64,000 nt of DNA, taken from Salegentibacter flavus. Its GTDB lineage: Bacteria > Bacteroidota > Bacteroidia > Flavobacteriales > Flavobacteriaceae. The stretch is from assembly GCF_900115145.1 (NCBI RefSeq), contig NZ_FOVL01000008.1, positions 1 through 64,000 of the forward strand. Direction: 5' to 3'. How positions within the stretch are numbered: the first letter of the stretch is position 1; each line of letters opens with the position of its first letter. The position numbers were made by a program, and so were the translations under genes. The notes below the pieces were generated by a model that was given only the letters and a program-made list of their open reading frames with translations, ran no database searches and was not told the DNA's origin. Below are positions 62,428 to 64,000 of this stretch, piece after piece.

Positions 62428-63999
62428 TTACTTTTTATACTTCTCTGAAATTTCCTTAGCTACCTGCGTAAGGGTATCAGTAGCCTCATCGGTTAATTTA
62501 CCGGCCTTAAGAGTATCCAGAACATTTCTGTGCTTTGTATCAAGAAACTCCAGGTAATCTTTTTCAAACTCCTTTACCTTATCTACAGGAACGTCTCTTA
62601 ACAAGTTCTTGGAACCAGCAAAGATAATTGCAATCTGGTTTTCTACCGGGTAAGGATCATTTTGGCCCTGTTTCAGGATCTCAACATTACGCTTACCTTT
62701 TTGGATTACACGACGGGTAGAAGGATCCAAATCCGAACCGAACTTAGAAAAAGCTTCAAGTTCACGGTACTGTGCCTGGTCAAGTTTAAGGGTTCCGGCA
62801 ACTTTTTTCATCGATTTAATCTGAGCCGAACCACCTACACGGGATACAGAAATACCTACATCAATCGCAGGACGAACCCCCGAGTTAAAAAGATCGGAAG
62901 TAAGGAATATCTGACCATCGGTGATCGAGATCACGTTGGTTGGGATATATGCCGAAACATCTCCCGCCTGGGTTTCAATAATTGGAAGTGCCGTTAGTGA
63001 TCCTCCTCCTTTTACCCTGTCTTTTAAAGGATCAGGAAGGTCGTTCATACCCTTAGCGATTTCATCATTGTTAATCACTTTCGCTGAACGCTCAAGAAGT
63101 CTCGAGTGAAGGAAGAAAACGTCTCCAGGATATGCCTCACGCCCCGGTGGACGACGAAGCAAAAGAGAAACCTCACGGTAAGCTACCGCCTGTTTAGAAA
63201 GATCATCATACACAATTAGCGCAGGACGACCCGTATCGCGGAAAAATTCCCCTATCGCTGCACCTGCAAAAGGAGCATAAACCTGCATCGGTGCAGGGTC
63301 TGATGCGTTTGCAGCTACAATTGTTGTATAAGCAAGCGCTCCCCTGTCCTCAAGTACCTTGGCGATACCTGCAACAGTAGAAGCTTTCTGCCCAATGGCA
63401 ACATATATACAGTATACCGGTTCTCCGGCATCGTAAAATTCTTTTTGGTTTAGGATGGTATCGATACAAACCGTTGTCTTACCGGTTTGACGGTCACCAA
63501 TCACAAGTTCCCGCTGTCCCCTACCTACTGGCACCATGGCATCAATAGATTTGATCCCGGTTTGAAGAGGTTCGTTAACTGGCTGACGGAAGATTACTCC
63601 GGGGGCCTTACGTTCAAGTGGCATTTCAAGAGTTTCCCCTTCAATTGCACCTTTTCCGTCTATAGGGTTTCCTAAGGTATCAACCACACGGCCAACGATG
63701 CCTTCTCCAACTTTAATGGAAGCGATTCGTTGGGTTCTTTTTACTACCGAACCTTCTTTGATCTCTTTGGTTGGTCCTAGAAGTACAACTCCAACGTTGT
63801 CTTCCTCCAGGTTAAGCACCATCCCTTCAAGGCCGCTTTCAAATTGAACCAATTCTCCATATTGAGCATTTGCCAAACCGTAAACATTAGCAATACCGTC
63901 ACCTACAGTAAGTACGGTACCCACTTCGTCTAAACTGGCTTCTGACTCAAAACCTGATAATTGCTGCTTTAATATTGCTGATACTTCAGCAGGATTTAC
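62428..63999 (-). CDS. atpA: ATP synthase alpha subunit (start just outside the window)
   Basis: The alpha subunit forms the F1 head with beta. The visible 523 residues include a Walker A motif GDRQTGKT and the conserved [29 protein letters not shown]. The frame is open to the right edge, where it reads [17 protein letters not shown], so only about two or three residues and the start codon are missing. It is transcribed towards atpG. Confidence 0.97.
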   Translation of the reverse strand, partial: VNPAEVSAILKQQLSGFESEASLDEVGTVLTVGDGIANVYGLANAQYGELVQFESGLEGMVLNLEEDNVGVVLLGPTKEIKEGSVVKRTQRIASIKVGEGIVGRVVDTLGNPIDGKGAIEGETLEMPLERKAPGVIFRQPVNEPLQTGIKSIDAMVPVGRGQRELVIGDRQTGKTTVCIDTILNQKEFYDAGEPVYCIYVAIGQKASTVAGIAKVLEDRGALAYTTIVAANASDPAPMQVYAPFAGAAIGEFFRDTGRPALIVYDDLSKQAVAYREVSLLLRRPPGREAYPGDVFFLHSRLLERSAKVINNDEIAKGMNDLPDPLKDRVKGGGSLTALPIIETQAGDVSAYIPTNVISITDGQIFLTSDLFNSGVRPAIDVGISVSRVGGSAQIKSMKKVAGTLKLDQAQYRELEAFSKFGSDLDPSTRRVIQKGKRNVEILKQGQNDPYPVENQIAIIFAGSKNLLRDVPVDKVKEFEKDYLEFLDTKHRNVLDTLKAGKLTDEATDTLTQVAKEISEKYKK

Positions 64000-64000
64000 T

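Overview
The window looks like a chromosomal segment of a marine-type Flavobacteriaceae bacterium (phylum Bacteroidota). The evidence is the gliding-motility lipoprotein gldH beside ricT and a class A penicillin-binding protein, an HU/CCDC81-like–SPOR fusion, a CarboxypepD_reg TonB receptor, DUF4292 and TPR cell-envelope genes, and many copies of the Bacteroidota promoter -7 element TAnnTTTG upstream of genes. A Gramella/Salegentibacter/Zunongwangia-like relative is my best guess, from general gene style only.

Layout. Positions 1-6330 are accessory: the 3' end of an IS256-type transposase, a complete IS21-family element (istA/istB, 483-3079), and a large primase-helicase gene whose last codons are interrupted by that element. 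A tRNA-Asn at 6331-6404 marks the border with core genome. The IS21 ends (TG...CA) and a perfect 6-bp target duplication (TCCAAA at 477-482 and 3080-3085) can be read directly. They allow the pre-insertion 3' end of the primase-helicase to be rebuilt. From 6.5 to 16 kb lie the protease rseP, a SCO-type copper chaperone, an iron-uptake operon (feoA, feoB and a 48-residue Cys-tail protein), and a metal module (ZIP transporter, DtxR/MntR-type repressor, divergent TonB receptor with a DtxR-like operator in its promoter). From 16 to 20 kb are a bacilliredoxin, an acyltransferase, an HD hydrolase and a radical SAM protein.

Positions 20-34 kb form a heme island. On the minus strand are hemJ, a sensor kinase, an enoyl-CoA hydratase, a MATE exporter, hemH, a ThuA protein and an AraC regulator. 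On the plus strand are hemA-C-D-E, a small unknown gene, hemF, a REP-like repeat cluster with its own Y1 transposase (RAYT-like), and hemB. All steps from glutamyl-tRNA to heme are present except hemL. The transposase module is inserted between hemF and hemB.

Positions 34-50 kb hold small secreted unknowns, a CNNM-type transporter, an alkyltransferase, a serine hydrolase, a predicted exonuclease, a two-subunit CoA-transferase, PBP1A/gldH/ricT, trhO, recA, and an ECF sigma factor overlapping a membrane-anchored beta-barrel protein. From 50 kb to the end are plsC/trpS (divergent), dprA, an HU-SPOR protein, a thioesterase, and a long leftward run of envelope genes (envC-like, DUF4292, TPR, sugar nucleotidyltransferase, dut, flippase), ending with atpG and atpA, which runs off the edge. 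I see no CRISPR array, rRNA or obvious prophage. The most unusual parts are the primase-helicase locus and the duplicated REP/transposase cluster in the heme operon.
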